64,000 nucleotides of DNA from Shewanella sp. UCD-KL21 (GCF_001957135.1 NZ_MPHK01000009.1:1-64000), one strand, 5' to 3'; counted from the first letter of the stretch, positions 45,558 to 56,343 are shown. Program-made: numbers and translations. Notes: generated by a model not told the origin, from the letters alone.

Positions 45558-46922
45558 ATGTCGTTTAATATTGCATTGAGTGGTATCGCAGCTGCTCAAA
45601 AAGATCTCAACACCACGGCGAATAACATTGCCAACGTCAATACCATTGGTTTTAAAGAGTCCCGCGCTGAGTTTGCCGATGTTTATGCCAATTCAATTTT
45701 TTCAAATGGTAATACCGCAGTGGGCGGCGGCGCAACCACGACTCACGTAGCACAACAGTTTCAGCAAGGTAGCTTACTGTTTACCAACAATTCTTTAGAT
45801 ATGGCTATTAGTGGCGGTGGTTTCTTTGTTACTTCATCTGAAGCTGGCAGCCAAGATCATTCGTTTACCCGTGCTGGTGCATTTAAAGTAAACTCAGAAA
45901 GTTTTATGACAGATTCAGCCGGTAACTATTTACAAGGTTTCCCAGTGGATGCTGATGGTAATTCGACTTCAGTGAGTTTAACCACCACCCAACCGATTAA
46001 AATCCCCGATACTGCTGGTAGCCCAGTGAAAACTGGCAATGTTGGTTTTCAAATGAACCTCAATGTTGGTGATGAAGAACTTGATCCAGCAAACTTTGAT
46101 CCAGATGACGCAGATACTTACAATAACTCAACCTCAGTCACTATCTATGATTCACTTGGTGAAGCCCACATCTTGACCACTTATTTTGTTAAACCAGAAG
46201 GTGGTTCCCATACTGGTGAGAATAACTGGGTTGCTTTTTATGCTGTCGATGGTGAGCAAGTGGATATTGATGCGCCAACAGGCGGTACATATAAAACAGA
46301 TACCAATGGTGATGGTGATGCTGATTCAACAGCCACAGCAGAAAACGCATCCGGCTGGAAAGGCTCAGTACTTACATTTAATGATGCTGGTACTTATACA
46401 GGCTCTGATCCTGCGGTAGTGTCTACGGTTGCATTAGGTAGTAATGGCGCAGGCGTTATCGGCACCGGCGCTGACGGCTCGCAAAAGGTGAACATCGATT
46501 TTAATAATCCTACTCAATACGCCTCACCGTTTGAAGTGACAGAGTTAACCCAAGATGGCACCACAGTCGGGCGCTTAACCAATGTAGGTGTTGGCGATGA
46601 CGGTTTAGTGACAGCCAGTTACAGTAATGGCTCAACCGTGCCATTAGCTCGGGTAGCATTAGTACGCTTTTCTAATGAGCAAGGCTTAACTCAAGTCGGT
46701 AATACCTCTTGGAAAGCCAGTTTAGACTCAGGCCCTGCACTAGCAGGTGAGGCCAATAGCGGCACTTTTGGTAGCATTCGCTCGTCAGCACTTGAGCAAT
46801 CAAATGTTGATTTAACCACCGAGCTGGTGGACTTGATTTCAGCTCAACGTAACTTCCAAGCCAACTCACGTACCCTTGAAGTGAACAATACCCTTAACCA
46901 AACGGTATTGCAGATCCGCTAA
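45558..46922 (+). CDS. flgE: Flagellar hook protein FlgE
   Basis: The 454-aa protein has the conserved start SGIAAAQKDLNTTANNIANVNTIGFKESRAEF, a large central domain and the C-terminal LVDLISAQRNFQANSRTLE. Makes the hook. Some Asp/Asn-rich stretches (GDEELDPANFDPDDADTYNN) in the variable part. Last gene of flgBCDE. Confidence 0.96.
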   Translation: MSFNIALSGIAAAQKDLNTTANNIANVNTIGFKESRAEFADVYANSIFSNGNTAVGGGATTTHVAQQFQQGSLLFTNNSLDMAISGGGFFVTSSEAGSQDHSFTRAGAFKVNSESFMTDSAGNYLQGFPVDADGNSTSVSLTTTQPIKIPDTAGSPVKTGNVGFQMNLNVGDEELDPANFDPDDADTYNNSTSVTIYDSLGEAHILTTYFVKPEGGSHTGENNWVAFYAVDGEQVDIDAPTGGTYKTDTNGDGDADSTATAENASGWKGSVLTFNDAGTYTGSDPAVVSTVALGSNGAGVIGTGADGSQKVNIDFNNPTQYASPFEVTELTQDGTTVGRLTNVGVGDDGLVTASYSNGSTVPLARVALVRFSNEQGLTQVGNTSWKASLDSGPALAGEANSGTFGSIRSSALEQSNVDLTTELVDLISAQRNFQANSRTLEVNNTLNQTVLQIR

Positions 46923-47080
46923 TTAATCTTGCGCTTAGTAAAGAGTTGCCGCCATGGCAACTCTTTGCCTTACTCTTTACCTCGTTACTGCTGTCATTAA
47001 CCACCCCGATATTGCTTATCTTGTAAATTTTCCCGCTGTTTATAACTGCAAATTTCATCTAAAACTCAAAACCTTAATTT

Positions 47081-47097
47081 TTGGCACGCTGATTGCT
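47081..47097 (+). promoter_or_regulatory. Sigma54 promoter of the flgFGHIJKL operon
   Basis: TTGGCACGCTGATTGCT: exact match to the consensus TTGGCACG-N4-TTGCT, GG at 47083-47084 and GC at 47095-47096; 49 bases before flgF. It splits the basal-body genes into two transcripts. Confidence 0.93.
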
Positions 47098-47145
47098 AGT
47101 TCTGTGTATATCTTTTGTTATGAAGAAAGTTTGACGGAGCGGTAA

Positions 47146-47889
47146 ATGGACAAATTACTTTATGTTGCCATGAGCGGCGCTAAGCAGAATATGAATGCTT
47201 TGGCGGTGCGTGCCAACAATTTAGCTAATGTGAATACTGACGGCTTTAGAGCTGATTTAGTTCAAGCACGCTCTATGCAAGCTTTTGGCGAAGGTTTACC
47301 GACTCGCGTTTTTGCGATGACAGAAAGCCCCGGACATAACTTTGACTCAGGCCCACTTAAAACCACAGGTCGTGATTTAGATATTGCCGTTAAAGATAAA
47401 GGCTGGATAGCAGTGCAAGCTGCAGATGGGGGTGAAGCCTATACCCGTTCAGGCAGTCTAAATTTTGACACTACCGGCTTACTTACTAATGCGCGCGGCA
47501 ATCCGATTATGGGTGAGGCTGGGCCAATTGTGCTGCCACTGCCGGTTGAAAAGGTGCAAATCTCCCCAGACGGCATTATCTCGGTTAGACCCCAAGGCGC
47601 CACTGCCGACATCGTTGAAGAAGTGGCGCGGATTAAATTGGTTAACCCCAACAACGCCGACATGATGCGCGGTGAGGATGGCTTGTTTCGTTTAACCACA
47701 GGGCAAAACATCCCTAATGATCCCAATGTTCAAGTTGAAAGTGGCGCAGTTGAAGGCAGTAACGTCAATGCGGTATCTGAAATGGTGGCGTTAATTGATA
47801 TTCAGCGCCAATACGAAATGCAAGTGAAGATGATGAAAAACGCCGAAGATCTTGATCGCGCCTCGTCAGCTTTAATGAGAATTAGTTAG
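47146..47889 (+). CDS. flgF: Flagellar basal-body rod protein FlgF
   Basis: The 247-aa protein has MSGAKQNMNALAVRANNLANVNTDGFR and the C-terminal ALIDIQRQYEMQVKMMK. Proximal rod. Starts a new sigma54-driven transcript. Confidence 0.96.
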   Translation: MDKLLYVAMSGAKQNMNALAVRANNLANVNTDGFRADLVQARSMQAFGEGLPTRVFAMTESPGHNFDSGPLKTTGRDLDIAVKDKGWIAVQAADGGEAYTRSGSLNFDTTGLLTNARGNPIMGEAGPIVLPLPVEKVQISPDGIISVRPQGATADIVEEVARIKLVNPNNADMMRGEDGLFRLTTGQNIPNDPNVQVESGAVEGSNVNAVSEMVALIDIQRQYEMQVKMMKNAEDLDRASSALMRIS

Positions 47890-47900
47890 GAGTAATTATT

Positions 47901-48689
47901 ATGCATCCTGCTTTATGGATCAGTAAAACCGGCCTAGATGCCCAGCAAACCGACATTTCGGTTATTTCTAACAACGTGGCCAACGCCAGTACCATTGGCT
48001 ATAAAAAAAGCCGCGCTGTGTTTGAAGACTTACTTTATCAAACCGTTAACCAAGCGGGCGGCGTCAGTGCAGATAACACCAAACTACCAAATGGCTTAAA
48101 TCTCGGTGCGGGTACCAAAGTGGTCGCCACACAAAAGATGTTTACCCAAGGCAATATGTTAACCACAGACAATGCCTTAGATTTAATGATTGAAGGCCCG
48201 GGCTTTTTTGAAGTTGAAATGCCAGATGGCACCGCAGCTTATACCCGCAACGGCCAATTTAGCCTAGATGAAAATGGCCAAATTGTGACTCCAGGTTCTG
48301 GCTATGTGATACAACCTGCGATCACCATTCCAGATGAAGCCACTTCAATCACAGTGTCATCTGAAGGTGAAGTTTCAGTGAAACTTTCAGGCGCTACAGA
48401 AAACACCGTCATTGGCCAGTTAGCCATGAGCGACTTTATCAATCCATCAGGGTTAGACCCACTAGGGCAAAATCTTTTCACCGAAACCGGTGCCAGTGGC
48501 ACGCCTATTCAGGGTACGGCTTCATTGGATGGTTTAGGTGCGATTCGCCAAGGGGCGCTTGAAACTTCAAACGTTAACGTGACTGAAGAACTGGTTAATT
48601 TGATCCAAAGTCAACGTAACTACGAAATGAACTCGAAAGTGATATCAGCTGTCGATCAGATGATGTCTTACGTAACACAGAACTTATAA
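47901..48689 (+). CDS. flgG: Flagellar distal rod protein FlgG
   Basis: The 262-aa protein has LWISKTGLDAQQTDISVISNNVANASTIGYKKSRAVF and ends ELVNLIQSQRNYEMNSKVISAVDQMMSYV. Forms the distal rod. Starts 11 bases after flgF. Confidence 0.97.
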   Translation: MHPALWISKTGLDAQQTDISVISNNVANASTIGYKKSRAVFEDLLYQTVNQAGGVSADNTKLPNGLNLGAGTKVVATQKMFTQGNMLTTDNALDLMIEGPGFFEVEMPDGTAAYTRNGQFSLDENGQIVTPGSGYVIQPAITIPDEATSITVSSEGEVSVKLSGATENTVIGQLAMSDFINPSGLDPLGQNLFTETGASGTPIQGTASLDGLGAIRQGALETSNVNVTEELVNLIQSQRNYEMNSKVISAVDQMMSYVTQNL

Positions 48690-48713
48690 GCTTTGATGAT
48701 AAGAGAGGCGATG

Positions 48714-49388
48714 ATGAATAAGGTTTTAGTCTTAGCATCAGCATTTGTGATGCTGGGTTGCAGCTCAACTCAGCAAAAACCCATAGCCGATGATCCATTT
48801 TATGCGCCGGTTTACCCAGAAGCGCCGCCAACCCAAATGGTGTCAACGGGTTCAATTTACATGGATCATCAATCATCCAGTTTGTACTCGGATATTCGTG
48901 CCCACAAAGTGGGTGACATCATTACCGTATTGCTTAATGAATCGACTCAAGCGAAGAAAAGTGCCAATAACGAAATTAAAAAAGGCTCTGATTTAAGCGT
49001 CGATCCGGTTTATGCCGGTGGCAGCAATCTGTCGATTAAAGGAATACCGCTAGATTTTCGTTATTCAGACGACATGAATACCAAGCGTGAATCTGATGCC
49101 GATCAGTCAAACAGTTTAGATGGCAGCATCTCAGCCAATGTCATGCAAGTGCTTAACAATGGTAATTTAGTTATTCGCGGTGAAAAGTGGATTTCAATTA
49201 ACAATGGTGATGAGTTTATTCGCGTCACTGGCATGGTACGCAGTCAAGATATCACTCCTGATAATACCGTTGAATCCACCCGCGTTGCGAATGCTCGGAT
49301 CCAATATAGCGGTACCGGTACTTTTGCCGATGTCCAAAAAGTGGGTTGGTTAAACTCCTTCTTTATGGGCCAATGGTGGCCTTTCTAA
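48714..49388 (+). CDS. flgH: Flagellar L-ring lipoprotein FlgH
   Basis: The 224-aa protein has a lipobox FVMLGC and the L-ring signature ([51 protein letters not shown]). A longer frame from TTG 48693 exists; ATG 48714 with AGAGG upstream is chosen since the signal starts there. Confidence 0.96.
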   Translation: MNKVLVLASAFVMLGCSSTQQKPIADDPFYAPVYPEAPPTQMVSTGSIYMDHQSSSLYSDIRAHKVGDIITVLLNESTQAKKSANNEIKKGSDLSVDPVYAGGSNLSIKGIPLDFRYSDDMNTKRESDADQSNSLDGSISANVMQVLNNGNLVIRGEKWISINNGDEFIRVTGMVRSQDITPDNTVESTRVANARIQYSGTGTFADVQKVGWLNSFFMGQWWPF

Positions 49389-49398
49389 GGAGTTAACC

Positions 49399-50496
49399 AT
49401 GAAAATTACATCGCTCATTTTACTCAGCCTCAGCATGGCGTTGCTGTCTTCGCCCGCTCAAGCCCAGCGCATTAAAGATATTGCTAATGTCCAAGGGGTA
49501 CGAACTAACCAATTAATTGGTTATGGCTTAGTGGTGGGGTTACCCGGCACAGGTGAAAAAACCCGTTATACCGAACAAACCTTTAGAACCATGCTGAAAA
49601 ATTTTGGCATTAATTTAGCCGATAATGTTAACCCTAAAACCAAAAATGCCGCTGTGGTAGCCGTGCATGCTGAAATGCCTGCGTTTATTAAGCCCGGTCA
49701 AAATCTTGACATCACGGTATCAAGTATTGGTGAAGCAAAAAGCTTACGTGGCGGCACCTTGCTGCAAACCTTCTTAAAAGGGGTTGATGGTAATGTTTAC
49801 GCCATTGCCCAAGGCACTTTAGTGGTCAGTGGCTTTAGCGCAGAAGGCCAAGACGGATCACGGGTGATACAAAATACCCCTACCGTTGGCCGTATTCCTA
49901 GCGGCGCGATTGTTGAGCGCAGCGTGATGTCACCTTTTGCCAGTGGCGATCACCTCACCTTTAACTTACGCCGCGCAGACTTTTCAACAGCCAAAAACAT
50001 GGAACAAGCCATTAATGATTTACTTGGCCCCGGTATGGCAAGGGCGCTTGATGCCACCTCGGTTCAAGTGAGTGCGCCCCGTGATGCATCCCAAAGAGTG
50101 TCATTTTTATCAACCCTTGAAAACATTCAAGTGGATATGGCCGATGAGTCAGCCAAAGTGATAGTCAATTCGCGTACCGGCACCATAGTTGTGGGGCAAA
50201 ACGTACGCTTAATGCCAGCTGCTGTGACCCATGGCGGCTTAACCGTCACTATTGCAGAAGCGACACAAGTATCACAACCTAATCCGTTTTCAGATGGTCA
50301 AACGGTTGTCACAACCGATAGCACCATAGATGTTGCCCAAGACGATAGCCGAATGTTTTTATTTGACCCTGGCACCTCGCTCGATGAGCTGGTCAGAGCG
50401 GTAAATTTAGTGGGCGCGGCGCCTTCAGATGTACTGGCAATATTAGAAGCGTTAAAGATGGCAGGCGCTTTGCATGGAGAGCTTATCATCATCTAA
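49399..50496 (+). CDS. flgI: Flagellar P-ring protein FlgI
   Basis: The 365-aa protein has a signal peptide ([18 protein letters not shown]) and the typical [29 protein letters not shown]. Ends [10 protein letters not shown]. Forms the P ring in peptidoglycan, aided by FlgA. Confidence 0.97.
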   Translation: MKITSLILLSLSMALLSSPAQAQRIKDIANVQGVRTNQLIGYGLVVGLPGTGEKTRYTEQTFRTMLKNFGINLADNVNPKTKNAAVVAVHAEMPAFIKPGQNLDITVSSIGEAKSLRGGTLLQTFLKGVDGNVYAIAQGTLVVSGFSAEGQDGSRVIQNTPTVGRIPSGAIVERSVMSPFASGDHLTFNLRRADFSTAKNMEQAINDLLGPGMARALDATSVQVSAPRDASQRVSFLSTLENIQVDMADESAKVIVNSRTGTIVVGQNVRLMPAAVTHGGLTVTIAEATQVSQPNPFSDGQTVVTTDSTIDVAQDDSRMFLFDPGTSLDELVRAVNLVGAAPSDVLAILEALKMAGALHGELIII

Positions 50497-50507
50497 AAAT
50501 TGTCGGT

Positions 50508-51644
50508 ATGACTATGGAAAAGCTTTCAAATTCATCGAACTATCTGGATCTAGGGGGACTAGATTCATTACGTTCCAAGGCCCAGAAAGACGAGAAGGCG
50601 GCATTACAAGAAGTCGCCAAACAGTTTGAAGGGATATTTATTCAAATGCTGATGAAAAGTATGCGTGAAGCCAACGCAGTTTTTAAATCAGACAGCCCGA
50701 TGAACAGTGAAACCACCGAATTTTTTGAAAACATGCGCGATCAACAAATGTCGGTGGATTTATCAAACAAAGGTATGTTGGGCATCGCAGACATGATGGT
50801 GCAGCAACTTTCCCCCCAAGAAAGCGGTTTTACCCCAGCCTCAGTGCTGCGCGGTAATATTGACACAAACAGTGCTCATCCATTAGTTAACGCTGCGAAT
50901 AAGCCGGTAGATTTTCTCAGTACGGTTGTGACCGGTGATTCGATAACAGATTCAGCAGCAGACTTATCCATGGTTAATGGTCATAACTTTGCAAGTCATC
51001 AAACCACGGCTAAGCCAGTGGTCGATGTTAGTCAGTTATCTCAAAGTCATGGGGTTTTCGATAACCAAGAGCTTGATAAAGTATTGGCCGGAGAAGCTAT
51101 TGCCACAAGTGGCAATAGCTTGCCGCAAACTGTCGCTAAAACAACCAATCAATTTGACAGCCCGCAGCAGTTTGTTGCGGTGCTTTATCCCCATGCTGAA
51201 AAGGCCGCAAAACAGCTTGGTACCACCCCTGAAGTATTACTGGCGCAATCAGCACTAGAAACTGGTTGGGGTCAAAAAATGATCCGCCGCGACGATGGCA
51301 CAGCCAGCAACAACTTGTTCAATATCAAAGCCGACAGACGCTGGGACGGCGATAAAACCTCCGTCAGCACCTTGGAGTTTGAGCAAGGGGTGGCAGTAAA
51401 ACAACAAGCAGATTTCAGAATGTACGACAGCGTTGAACAAAGCTTTAATGACTTTGTGTCATTCATCTCCAATGGCGAGCGCTACCAAGAAGCCAAAAAA
51501 GTGGCAGCACAGCCTGCCAAATTTATTCATGCCCTACAACAAGCAGGTTACGCAACTGATCCTCAATACGCCAATAAAGTGTTGAAAGTCATGGAGTCAG
51601 TAACCAATGGACTTAAGTCCGTATTACCAAAAGAGACTAACTAA
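50508..51644 (+). CDS. flgJ: Flagellar rod assembly protein/muramidase FlgJ
   Basis: The 378-aa protein has an N-terminal rod-cap domain (VAKQFEGIFIQMLMKSMREANAVF) and, after a linker of ~130 residues, a glucosaminidase domain (LLAQSALETGWGQKMI with a catalytic Glu; SNNLFNIKADRRWDGDK). It caps the rod and cuts peptidoglycan. The linker is longer than in E. coli FlgJ (313 aa). The stop overlaps the flgK start by one base. Confidence 0.95.
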   Translation: MTMEKLSNSSNYLDLGGLDSLRSKAQKDEKAALQEVAKQFEGIFIQMLMKSMREANAVFKSDSPMNSETTEFFENMRDQQMSVDLSNKGMLGIADMMVQQLSPQESGFTPASVLRGNIDTNSAHPLVNAANKPVDFLSTVVTGDSITDSAADLSMVNGHNFASHQTTAKPVVDVSQLSQSHGVFDNQELDKVLAGEAIATSGNSLPQTVAKTTNQFDSPQQFVAVLYPHAEKAAKQLGTTPEVLLAQSALETGWGQKMIRRDDGTASNNLFNIKADRRWDGDKTSVSTLEFEQGVAVKQQADFRMYDSVEQSFNDFVSFISNGERYQEAKKVAAQPAKFIHALQQAGYATDPQYANKVLKVMESVTNGLKSVLPKETN

Positions 51645-53566
51645 TGGCTATCGATTTATTAAACATTGCCCGTTCAGGTGTTATGGCCGCCCAATCGCAA
51701 ATGGGCGTCACCAGTAATAACATTGCCAATGCTAATACCGTGGGCTATCACCGCCAAGTTGCAGAGCAGTCGTCATTAGGGTCTCAACAAATTGGTAGTA
51801 GCTTTTATGGTACAGGTACTTACGTATCTGATGTCAAAAGGGTATATAACGAATACGCTGCAAGAGAGCTGCGCATTGGCCAAACCTCCATGAGTGGCGC
51901 TGAAACCCGTTACAGCAAAATGAACGAAATGGATCAGCTGTTCTCGCAAATTGGCGCCATGGTGCCAGCCAGTTTAAATGACTTTTTTACCAGCATTAAT
52001 AATGTTGGCGATTTACCGACAGATCTCGGTATGCGTAACAACATGCTTAGTTCAGCCGGGCAAGTGGCTAACAGCCTTAATCAAATGCAAACCCACCTTG
52101 ACTCGCAAATGAAGCAAACCAATGCGCAAATCGGTGCGGTTGCCGATCGCATTAATGAGATCAGTACCGAGCTTGCCAACATCAACCTCGAGATCATGAA
52201 GTCGCCAGGGGCAGACAGCCAATTATTAGACCGACAAGATGCGCTGATTTTAGAGCTAAGCGAATATTCTGAAGTTAATGTTATCCCGCTAGATAACGGC
52301 GCTAAAAGCGTCATGCTCGGCGGCTCAGTGATGCTAGTGTCCGGTGAAGTGGCAATGCAAGTGGGCACCACTACGGGCGATCCTTTTTCGAATGAGCCAA
52401 GGCTGACCACATCAACAGGCAATAGCACGTTAGTGATTGACGGCTCTAAATTAGGCGGCCAATTAGGCGAGTTATTTAACTTTCGTGATCAAACCTTAAT
52501 TCCAGCCTCTCAAGAGCTGGGGCAACTAGCCTTAGGCGTGGCAGATGCCTTTAACCAAATGCAGCAAAATGGCTTTGACCTAGACGGCAATATTGGCAGT
52601 AATATTTTTACTGACATTAACGACCCAAGTATGGCAGCGGGTCGAGTCGGTGCTTACAGTACCAATACTGGTGACGCCAATCTGAAAGTTAATATTGACG
52701 ATGTAGGCCAATTAACTGGCAGCGCATACGAATTATCCTTCACGGCGCCAAACACCTACGAGCTTAAAGACACCCAAACAGGCAAAGTTGAGCCACTAAC
52801 CCTTAATGGCGATAAGCTTGAAGGCGGCAATGGTTTTAGTATTGAAATTGGCGCGGGCAGTTTTGCCGATGGCGACCGTTTTGAAATTAGACCTAACGCG
52901 GGCGCTGCAGCAGGGCTCAATGTGGCAATGACAGATCCAAGAGGCATAGCCGCTGCAGGTCCTAATATCTCAGCTGATTCAGGCAACTCAGGTAACACCA
53001 GTGTAAAGCTCACAGACATTGACCGAACCCATGCCAGCTTCCCTGAAACGGGCAGTGAGCTTACCGTGAAAATTGATACCGCCACTAACACTTTTCAAGT
53101 GCTGGATGCCGATGGCACTATCGTTGGGCCATCAGCGCCGTTTACCCCACCGCAAATTGACACCGGCTTTGGTTTTAGTTTTGAAATTAACGACTCATCT
53201 TCAGCGGGGGTCACTGACAGTTATAGCTTTGATTTGTCCTTTGCCGAAGGCGACAACAGTAATGCCGTGGCGATGGCGCAATTAGCCGATGCCAACATTA
53301 TGAATAATGGCTCAACCACCTTAACCGGGGTGTTTGAAGGCACCAAACTGGATATCGGCAGCAAAACCCAAGCTGCAGCGGTGAGCTTGACCTCAAATAA
53401 TGCCATGTATCAGCAAGCCTATAACCGAGTGCAAAGTGAGTCTGGGGTTAATTTAGATGAAGAAGCGGCCAATTTAATGCGCTTTCAGCAATCGTATCAA
53501 GCTTCAGCTCGAATAATGACAACTGCCCAGCAGATGTTTGACTCATTACTTAGCTCAGTTCGCTAG
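51644..53566 (+). CDS. flgK: Flagellar hook-associated protein 1 (FlgK)
   Basis: The 640-aa protein has ARSGVMAAQSQMGVTSNNIANANTVGYHRQVAEQ at the start and ends NLMRFQQSYQASARIMTTAQQMFD. Hook-filament junction protein, exported with FlgN. Overlaps flgJ by one base. Confidence 0.95.
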   Translation: MAIDLLNIARSGVMAAQSQMGVTSNNIANANTVGYHRQVAEQSSLGSQQIGSSFYGTGTYVSDVKRVYNEYAARELRIGQTSMSGAETRYSKMNEMDQLFSQIGAMVPASLNDFFTSINNVGDLPTDLGMRNNMLSSAGQVANSLNQMQTHLDSQMKQTNAQIGAVADRINEISTELANINLEIMKSPGADSQLLDRQDALILELSEYSEVNVIPLDNGAKSVMLGGSVMLVSGEVAMQVGTTTGDPFSNEPRLTTSTGNSTLVIDGSKLGGQLGELFNFRDQTLIPASQELGQLALGVADAFNQMQQNGFDLDGNIGSNIFTDINDPSMAAGRVGAYSTNTGDANLKVNIDDVGQLTGSAYELSFTAPNTYELKDTQTGKVEPLTLNGDKLEGGNGFSIEIGAGSFADGDRFEIRPNAGAAAGLNVAMTDPRGIAAAGPNISADSGNSGNTSVKLTDIDRTHASFPETGSELTVKIDTATNTFQVLDADGTIVGPSAPFTPPQIDTGFGFSFEINDSSSAGVTDSYSFDLSFAEGDNSNAVAMAQLADANIMNNGSTTLTGVFEGTKLDIGSKTQAAAVSLTSNNAMYQQAYNRVQSESGVNLDEEAANLMRFQQSYQASARIMTTAQQMFDSLLSSVR

Positions 53567-53577
53567 GAGAATTAATT

Positions 53578-54783
53578 ATGCGAATTTCTACTGCGCAAAT
53601 GTTTCAGCAAAACAGCTACAGCATAGCCAAAGGCCAATCTGAAACCAGCAAAATCCTTGAGCAATTAGCCACAGGTAAAAAAATTAACACCGCCGGTGAC
53701 GACCCAGTGGCCGCCATCGGTATCGATAAGTTAACTCAGCAAAATAATCTGGTTGATCAGTATTTAAGAAATATTGATTACGGTGAAAACCACCTTAATC
53801 AAACTGAAACCTTACTGGGTGATTTAGATAATTTAGCCGGCAGCATGAAAGAGCAATTATTGCGTGGCTCAAACGGCAGCATGACCGACAACGAGCGGCA
53901 AACTATTGCCGATGAAATGCAAAAAACGCTCGATCAAATGCTGGCCATTGCCAACAAAAAAGATGAGTCGGGCAATTACTTATTTGCTGGTAATAAAACC
54001 GGCAGTGCGCCATTTGAGTTCGATGCCAATGGCCAAATTATTTACAACGGTGACTCAGGCACCCGTGAAAGCATTATTGCCTCAGGAGTACTCACAGACA
54101 CCAATATGCCCGGTGATGCTGTTTTTATGAACGCACTCAATGCCATGGGCGATTATAGCGCCAATTATATGGCAGGCCAGCAAGGCGAGTTTAGTGTCGA
54201 CAGCGCCAAAATGACCGATCAGGCAAATCATGTTGCTGATACTTATCAGTTTTCCTTTACTGATAATGGCTCTGGTGGTGTTGATGTTGAAGTCCGAGAC
54301 AGTGCTAATAACGTACTAACTACCGTGTCTGATTTTGATAGTTCAATGCCTATTAATGTTAATGGCATGGAAGTAAAGCTAGAAGGGCAGCCCATGGCGG
54401 GCGACAGTTTTACCCTTGAACCCATGCAAGAAGTCAGTATTTTCGACAGTTTCAGTCAGGCGATAGCCTTACTAGAAAGTGGCGACAAAATACAAACCCC
54501 TCAAGGTAAAGCGGAGTTGGCACAGTTGTTGAATAATATCGACAGTGGTGTCAATCAAATGAGCGCTAAGCGCGGTGAGGTTGGCAACAGCTTAAAGGTA
54601 ATGGACCAGTACAAATCGAATCACACCGACGAGAAGGTGATCAACGCATCTGCCTTGTCGATGTTAGAAGATTTAGATTATGCCGAAGCCATTATTGAGT
54701 TTGAAAAACAGCAGTTAGCACTTAATGCAGTATCAAGTGTTTTCAGCAAGGTAGGTTCAACGAGCTTGTTTGATTACATCTAA
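53578..54783 (+). CDS. flgL: Flagellar hook-associated protein 3 (FlgL)
   Basis: The 401-aa protein has the flagellin-like N-terminus MRISTAQMFQQNSYSI and ASGKKINTAGDDP-like motif (LATGKKINTAGDDPVAAIGI), plus C-terminal DLDYAEAIIEFEKQQLALNAV. Second junction protein. Confidence 0.95.
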   Translation: MRISTAQMFQQNSYSIAKGQSETSKILEQLATGKKINTAGDDPVAAIGIDKLTQQNNLVDQYLRNIDYGENHLNQTETLLGDLDNLAGSMKEQLLRGSNGSMTDNERQTIADEMQKTLDQMLAIANKKDESGNYLFAGNKTGSAPFEFDANGQIIYNGDSGTRESIIASGVLTDTNMPGDAVFMNALNAMGDYSANYMAGQQGEFSVDSAKMTDQANHVADTYQFSFTDNGSGGVDVEVRDSANNVLTTVSDFDSSMPINVNGMEVKLEGQPMAGDSFTLEPMQEVSIFDSFSQAIALLESGDKIQTPQGKAELAQLLNNIDSGVNQMSAKRGEVGNSLKVMDQYKSNHTDEKVINASALSMLEDLDYAEAIIEFEKQQLALNAVSSVFSKVGSTSLFDYI

Positions 54784-54944
54784 CAAGCGCTATGAAACCG
54801 CAATGTCAGTAATTGGGTAAGGGTGTTTTTAAGGCTGATATAAGCAATCGGTTTAGCCATAACAGCCCAAATAAAAGCGCAACCAATACCCAAAAGCTAA
54901 CAACAACTTTTAATTTTAATTTATACATTTAATTTTGTTTAAAG

Positions 54945-55005
54945 GTTATTGAGTCAACCGTTTTCAGCCGCCAATCAATATGGATAGAGCGGCTGGGTCA
55001 ATAAC
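54945..55005 (+). promoter_or_regulatory. Long imperfect hairpin in the upstream region of the first flagellin
   Basis: GTTATTGA (54945-54952) pairs with TCAATAAC (54998-55005), and CAGCCGC (54965-54971) with GCGGCTG (54989-54995). The loop contains ATGGA, a CsrA-type ANGGA motif, and another GGA stands in the ribosome-binding site at 55056-55060. It may be a 5'-UTR structure of the flagellin message; no clear promoter was seen upstream of it. Confidence 0.5.
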
Positions 55006-55065
55006 TTTATTAACAAGTTTAGCCAAGCGCTTAGCCTTGGCAATGCGACTAAAAAGGAAAGTAAC

Positions 55066-56265
55066 ATGGCTATTTCAGTTAATACCAACGTCACATCAAT
55101 GAAAGCGCAAAACAGTTTAAATGGCGCTAATGGCAGCCTGCAAACCTCAATGGAGCGTTTATCATCAGGTTTGCGCATTAACAGCGCAAAAGATGATGCT
55201 GCCGGTTTGCAAATATCAAACCGTATGACCAGCCAAATCAACGGTATTGGGGTTGCCATGCGTAACGCCAATGACGGTATCTCAATTGCCCAAACTGCTG
55301 AAGGTTCAATGCAAGAGTCCACCAACATCCTGCAACGTATGCGTGACTTATCACTGCAATCAGCTAACGGTTCAAACTCTGCAGAAGACCGTGAAGCTAT
55401 GCAAAAAGAAGTCACGTCACTGCAAGCTGAGTTGACCCGTATTGCTGATACCACCACGTTTGGGGGCCAAAAGTTAGTTGATGGTAGCTATGGTACGCAA
55501 GCCTTCCAGGTGGGCTCTAATGCTAACGAGACTATCTCTATTACCTTGGAAGACATTTCTGCAGATGCCATTGGTCAATCAGGTAAAACTGTTGCTGGAG
55601 CGTTAAGTGCGGCTAACTTGACAGCGATGCAAACTGACAATACGGGGAGTGATGGTGTTGGTGCTACGATGACATTTGCTTACACGCCAGAAGGTGCGTC
55701 ATCTGCAACTAATTTAACCTTAGATGTTGATACTAGTTGGACAGAAGAAGAATTGGCAGCTGAGATTACCTCTACACTTAAAGATACGGGCATTACTGCG
55801 ACTGTTGATAGTGCGGGGACGGGTATTGCCTTTGGCGGTATGGCTAATAACGGTGACGCTATAACTATGACGATTATGGATGATGCCGGCACTCCAGCAG
55901 CTGTGACTCCAGCAACAGCATTAACGGTTGGCGCTGATGACTCTAACCAAATTTCGGTTGCTGATGTAGATATCTCTGATGCAGCAGGTGCTCAGTCTGC
56001 GATTGCCACCATCGATGCCGCCATTGGGCAAATCGATAGCCAACGTGCTGACTTAGGTGCGGCGCAAAATCGGATGAACTTCACCATAAATAACCTAAGT
56101 AACATTCAAGCTAACGTGTCAGATGCCCGTAGTCGTATTCAGGATGTGGACTTTGCCTCAGAAACGGCGCAGTTAACTAAACAGCAGATTCTGTCGCAAA
56201 CCTCATCAGCGATGTTGACTCAGGCAAATCAGTTGCCACAAACAGCATTATCATTGCTAGGTTAA
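55066..56265 (+). CDS. flaA: Flagellin A (first of two tandem flagellins)
   Basis: The 399-aa protein has the conserved D0/D1 ends ([25 protein letters not shown] start, [16 protein letters not shown]; ends [20 protein letters not shown]) and a variable centre (about residues 170-330). It is the main filament subunit type. AAAAGGAAAG precedes ATG. The middle of the gene is almost identical in DNA to the second flagellin, while the conserved ends are more diverged (see findings). The name flaA is positional. Confidence 0.9.
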   Translation: MAISVNTNVTSMKAQNSLNGANGSLQTSMERLSSGLRINSAKDDAAGLQISNRMTSQINGIGVAMRNANDGISIAQTAEGSMQESTNILQRMRDLSLQSANGSNSAEDREAMQKEVTSLQAELTRIADTTTFGGQKLVDGSYGTQAFQVGSNANETISITLEDISADAIGQSGKTVAGALSAANLTAMQTDNTGSDGVGATMTFAYTPEGASSATNLTLDVDTSWTEEELAAEITSTLKDTGITATVDSAGTGIAFGGMANNGDAITMTIMDDAGTPAAVTPATALTVGADDSNQISVADVDISDAAGAQSAIATIDAAIGQIDSQRADLGAAQNRMNFTINNLSNIQANVSDARSRIQDVDFASETAQLTKQQILSQTSSAMLTQANQLPQTALSLLG

Positions 56266-56343
56266 TAATAATTTAGTTAGCGATCTAAATAATAACTATA
56301 AGCGCAGTGTAATTGCTTGATTTAATTTGCAGAGCTTAAAATC

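Noticed and set aside
46954..47145. 63-codon frame between flgE and flgF
   Set aside because: It contains the sigma54 promoter of flgF and no ribosome-binding site.
54941..54970. Sigma28 promoter before the first flagellin (TAAAGGTT ... )
   Set aside because: No -10 match at a spacing of 11; only a partial ACCGTTTT at wrong spacing.
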